Assembly: GCA_021156385.1 (NCBI GenBank)
Contig: JAJNDL010000245.1
Location: 1-6,560 of the forward strand
Source: Moraxellaceae bacterium
GTDB lineage: Bacteria > Pseudomonadota > Gammaproteobacteria > Pseudomonadales > Moraxellaceae
Direction of reading: 5' to 3'
Length of the DNA stretch: 6,560 bases
The first letter of the stretch is position 1. Each line of letters starts with the position of its first letter. The notes beneath the pieces are model-generated. The model saw nothing but the letters and a program-made list of their open reading frames with translations, was not told where the DNA came from and made no database searches. This document shows, piece by piece, positions 4,719 to 6,560 of this stretch. A program made the translations under genes and the position numbers.

Positions 4719-5420
4719 ATGGCCCGACTCCACGCCCTTGGCGATGCCGCCGCCCTCGTTGCGCTGGGCGATACCATCGACCCCGCCACCAATGCCCGCG
4801 TGCACGCGCTCGCGGCGCGCCTGCACGCGCAGCACTTCCCGTGGCTGCACGCCGTCGTGCCGGCCTATGCCAGCCTCACGCTGCATTACGATCCGCTGCA
4901 CGCGAGCTGGGACCGCGAGCAGCCGCTCTGGCCGCAGCTCGAGGCGCAGCTCGCGCCGCTGTGGCAGGACCTGCCGGCAACCTTCGCCACGGGACGGCGC
5001 ATCGAGATCCCGGTGTGGTACGGCGGCGCGGCGGGGCCCGATCTCGAACGCGTCGCCGCGCAGGCGGGCCTCGCGCCGGACGACGTCGTCGCGCGTCACG
5101 CCGCGCCGGACTACCGCGTGTACTTCCTCGGCTTCATGCCGGGCTTTCCCTATCTCGGCGGCCTCGATGCCGCGCTGGCGACACCGCGCCTCGCGACGCC
5201 GCGCGCGCAGGTGCCGGCCGGCAGCGTCGCCATCGGCGGCGCGCAGACCGGCATCTATCCGCAGGTCGCGCCGGGCGGCTGGAACCTGATCGGGCGCACG
5301 CCGCTGCGCCTCTTCGATCCCGTGCGCGCCACGCCCTGCCTGCTCGCTCCCGGCGACACGCTGGTGTTTCGCGTCATCGATGCCGCGACGTTCCGCGCCC
5401 TGGAGGCAACCTCATGCTGA
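4719..5420 (+). CDS. pxpB: 5-oxoprolinase subunit PxpB (KipI family)
   Basis: The product is a predicted 233-residue cytoplasmic protein of the KipI/allophanate-hydrolase-subunit-1 family. With PxpA and PxpC it forms the ATP-dependent 5-oxoprolinase that opens 5-oxoproline to glutamate. The N-terminal domain begins RLHALGDAAALVALGDTIDPATNARV. VPAYASLTLHYDP follows. The C-terminal cyclophilin-like domain carries the family signatures YFLGFMPGFPYLGGL (around 138-149), GGAQTGIYP (173-181) and PGGWNLIGRTP (185-195). I start at 4719 because AGGA lies five bases upstream. An in-frame ATG at 4713 adds two residues and cannot be excluded; the frame is open to 4620 but that part is not family-like. 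Its last 7 bases overlap pxpC. Members were once named for inhibition of kinase KinA in Bacillus, but with pxpC and pxpA alongside the oxoprolinase role is the best reading. Confidence 0.93.
   Translation: MARLHALGDAAALVALGDTIDPATNARVHALAARLHAQHFPWLHAVVPAYASLTLHYDPLHASWDREQPLWPQLEAQLAPLWQDLPATFATGRRIEIPVWYGGAAGPDLERVAAQAGLAPDDVVARHAAPDYRVYFLGFMPGFPYLGGLDAALATPRLATPRAQVPAGSVAIGGAQTGIYPQVAPGGWNLIGRTPLRLFDPVRATPCLLAPGDTLVFRVIDAATFRALEATSC
5402..5406 (+). promoter_or_regulatory. Ribosome binding site of pxpC inside pxpB
   Basis: GGAGG lies seven bases before the pxpC ATG at 5414 and within the pxpB coding sequence. It fixes the pxpC start against a much longer open frame that extends back to 4571 over the whole of pxpB. 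Confidence 0.75.
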
Positions 5421-6385
5421 GCGTGCTGGCAGGTGGCCTGCTCACGACGGTGCAGGACCAGGGGCGCAGTGCGTGGCAGTGCGCGGGCGTCAGCGCCGGC
5501 GGCGCCATGGACCGCGCGGCGGCGCGCTGGGCCAACCGCATCGTCGGCAATGCCGATACGGCCGCGGTGCTGGAGATCACGCTGCGCGGCCCGACGCTGC
5601 AGTTCACGGGCGGGTGCTGGCTCGCGCTCGCCGGCAGCGAACTCGACGCACACCTCGACGCGCAGCCGCTGCCGGTGGGCAGCCTCGCCTGGGCGCCGGC
5701 CGGCAGCAGGCTGACGCTCGGCGCGGTGCGCGGCGGCTGCCGCAGCTATCTCGCGCTTGCCGGCGGCCTGGACGTGCCTGTCGTGCTGGGCAGCCGCAGC
5801 ACCGCGCTGCGCGCCGGCTTCGGCGGCTGGGGCGGGCGGCCGCTGCAGAAAGGCGACGCGCTGCCGGTCGGCGTGCCGTCGCTGCCCGCGCCACGCGTTG
5901 CGGCACGCGCGCAGGTTTCTTCATGGCGCGTCGATCCGGCGATCCGCTGGGCGCGCAGCTTCGCCGCGCTGCGCCTGGTCGCGAGCGACGAATTGCCGCC
6001 GGACTGCCTCGCGGCGCTGCAGGCACGGGAGTTCACGGTGTCGCCGCAATCCGACCGCATGGGCCTGCGCCTCGCGGGCGCGGCGCTCGCGCCGCCGGCG
6101 CAGGACCTGCGCCTCTCCGCGGGCCTCGCCTTCGGCAGCGTGCAGCTGCCGCCGGATGGCCGTCCCATCATCCTCGGTGCCGACCGCCAGCCCACCGGCG
6201 GTTATGCGCTGCTCGGCACCGTGGCCACGGTCGACCACGGCAAGCTTGCGCAGCTCTGTCCCGGCGCGCGCGTCGCGTTCGCGCGGCTGACGCTGGAGGA
6301 GGCGCGGGCCGCGCTGTATCGTGAGCAGGCACAGGAGGCGCGCGCGCAGCTCATGCTCGCGCACCAGCACCGCCAGCTTTTTTGA
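5414..6385 (+). CDS. pxpC: 5-oxoprolinase subunit PxpC (KipA / biotin-dependent carboxyltransferase family)
   Basis: The product has 323 residues, normal for the family, and is the partner of PxpB in the cytoplasmic 5-oxoprolinase complex. Signatures run along the whole length. GGLLTTVQDQGR is at 7-18, GGAMDRAAARWANRIVGN at 29-46, and LEITLRGPTLQF soon after. Then come LAGGLDVPVVLGSRST (ending near 130), GFGGWGGRPLQKGD, SDRMGLRL, QLPPDGRPIILGADRQPTGGY (ending near 264), and VATVDHGKLAQLCPGARVAF close to the C-terminus. The 7-base overlap with pxpB (ATG inside TCATGCTGA) indicates translational coupling and fixed stoichiometry. Family members are also annotated as allophanate hydrolase subunit 2 or urea amidolyase-related, but no biotin carboxylase or allophanate hydrolase gene is beside it. 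The C-terminus ends with a polar Gln/Ala/His-rich helix. Confidence 0.94.
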   Translation: MLSVLAGGLLTTVQDQGRSAWQCAGVSAGGAMDRAAARWANRIVGNADTAAVLEITLRGPTLQFTGGCWLALAGSELDAHLDAQPLPVGSLAWAPAGSRLTLGAVRGGCRSYLALAGGLDVPVVLGSRSTALRAGFGGWGGRPLQKGDALPVGVPSLPAPRVAARAQVSSWRVDPAIRWARSFAALRLVASDELPPDCLAALQAREFTVSPQSDRMGLRLAGAALAPPAQDLRLSAGLAFGSVQLPPDGRPIILGADRQPTGGYALLGTVATVDHGKLAQLCPGARVAFARLTLEEARAALYREQAQEARAQLMLAHQHRQLF

Positions 6386-6432
6386 ATCCGACCGTTCCTT
6401 ATCCTGCGTGCGTGGCGGCAGGGGCGGGAAAA

Positions 6433-6476
6433 GCGCAGCACTGCTGCGCCCGTCCGGGCGCCTCGCCGGCAGGCGA
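6433..6476 (+). promoter_or_regulatory. Alternative hairpins in the pxpC-pxpA gap
   Basis: GCGCAGC (6433-6439) pairs with GCTGCGC (6443-6449). GCGCCC (6446-6451) pairs with GGGCGC (6456-6461). The two stems share bases 6446-6449 and cannot form together. A third small stem, TCGCC/GGCGA, lies at 6463-6476. No T-run follows any of them, so this is not an intrinsic terminator. It may set the relative expression of pxpA; chance pairing in GC-rich DNA is the alternative. Confidence 0.3.
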
Positions 6477-6507
6477 AGGGCTGGGCCGGGTCGGGCCGGG
6501 AATGACC

Positions 6508-6560
6508 ATGACGAATCTCTGCATCGATCTCAACGCCGACCTCGGCGAATCCTTCGGCGC
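6508..6560 (+). CDS. pxpA: 5-oxoprolinase subunit PxpA (LamB/YcsF family), first codons only
   Basis: The frame reads MTNLCIDLNADLGESFG and runs off the window edge. 'IDLNADLGE-FG' is the hallmark N-terminus of LamB/YcsF proteins, the PxpA subunit of ATP-dependent 5-oxoprolinase, and its place after pxpB and pxpC supports this. Two in-frame ATGs are possible, 6502 and 6508. I prefer 6508 because GGGA lies six bases upstream of it, but 6502 adds only Met-Thr. It is 122 bases from pxpC, a larger gap than within the pxpB-pxpC pair, so it may be partly independently expressed. Only 17 full codons are visible. Confidence 0.9.
   Translation, partial: MTNLCIDLNADLGESFG

Noticed and set aside
4571..5413. 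N-terminal extension of pxpC back to 4571
   Set aside because: It lies over all of pxpB in another frame and translates to Arg/Ala-rich sequence; the GGAGG before 5414 and the family N-terminus fix the real start.
6382..6405. Promoter-like TTGAAT and TATCCT after pxpC
   Set aside because: The spacing is only 12 bases, too short for a sigma-70 promoter.
1..6560. CRISPR arrays, tRNA or rRNA genes, insertion sequences, defence or phage genes
   Set aside because: I saw no regular repeat-spacer pattern, no tRNA-like cloverleaf and no transposase, integrase or defence-protein motif in the coding frames.

Overview
The window is very GC-rich DNA in which most codons of the real genes end in G or C. 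The mix of a TonB-dependent receptor C-terminus, an EamA transporter, periplasmic cupin and CHRD proteins and a pxp cluster suggests a high-GC proteobacterium, perhaps a gammaproteobacterium of the Xanthomonadales/Nevskiales kind. That placement is an inference from gene content and style; no rRNA or marker gene is present.

Layout, left to right. (1) Bases 1-136 are the 3' end of a plus-strand gene, probably a TonB-dependent outer-membrane receptor, closed by a strong terminator (165-189). (2) A minus-strand EamA/DMT-family inner-membrane transporter (237-1082) converges on it. (3) Divergent from the transporter is a compact AMP-forming acyl-CoA synthetase/ligase (1354-2799), followed by a bulged hairpin and a strong terminator. 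(4) Bases 2899-3341 contain no convincing gene. They hold palindromes and a run of stable hairpins leading up to a small exported Gly/Asn/Tyr-rich protein (3342-3710). (5) That protein is the front half of a CHRD-domain protein. The rest of the domain continues in another frame to 3868, with its middle, including the usual HIH segment, missing. The gene is therefore broken, or mis-assembled. (6) Three hairpins, the last a terminator, separate it from a convergent periplasmic cupin gene on the minus strand (4037-4555). (7) Divergent from the cupin is the 5-oxoprolinase cluster pxpB (4719-5420), pxpC (5414-6385, overlapping pxpB by 7 bases) and the start of pxpA (from about 6508, cut by the window edge).

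The only group with a clear shared job is pxpB-pxpC-pxpA. These encode the subunits of ATP-dependent 5-oxoprolinase, which converts 5-oxoproline (pyroglutamate) to glutamate. The other genes look like independent single-gene units, each with its own terminator or divergent promoter region.

I do not see a clear new multi-gene system. The points most worth a second look are the disrupted CHRD gene, the hairpin-rich leader in front of it, and a LacI/GalR-type operator-like sequence at the predicted start of transcription of the cupin gene. Several very long open frames opposite or overlapping the real genes are artefacts of the base composition and are not annotated.
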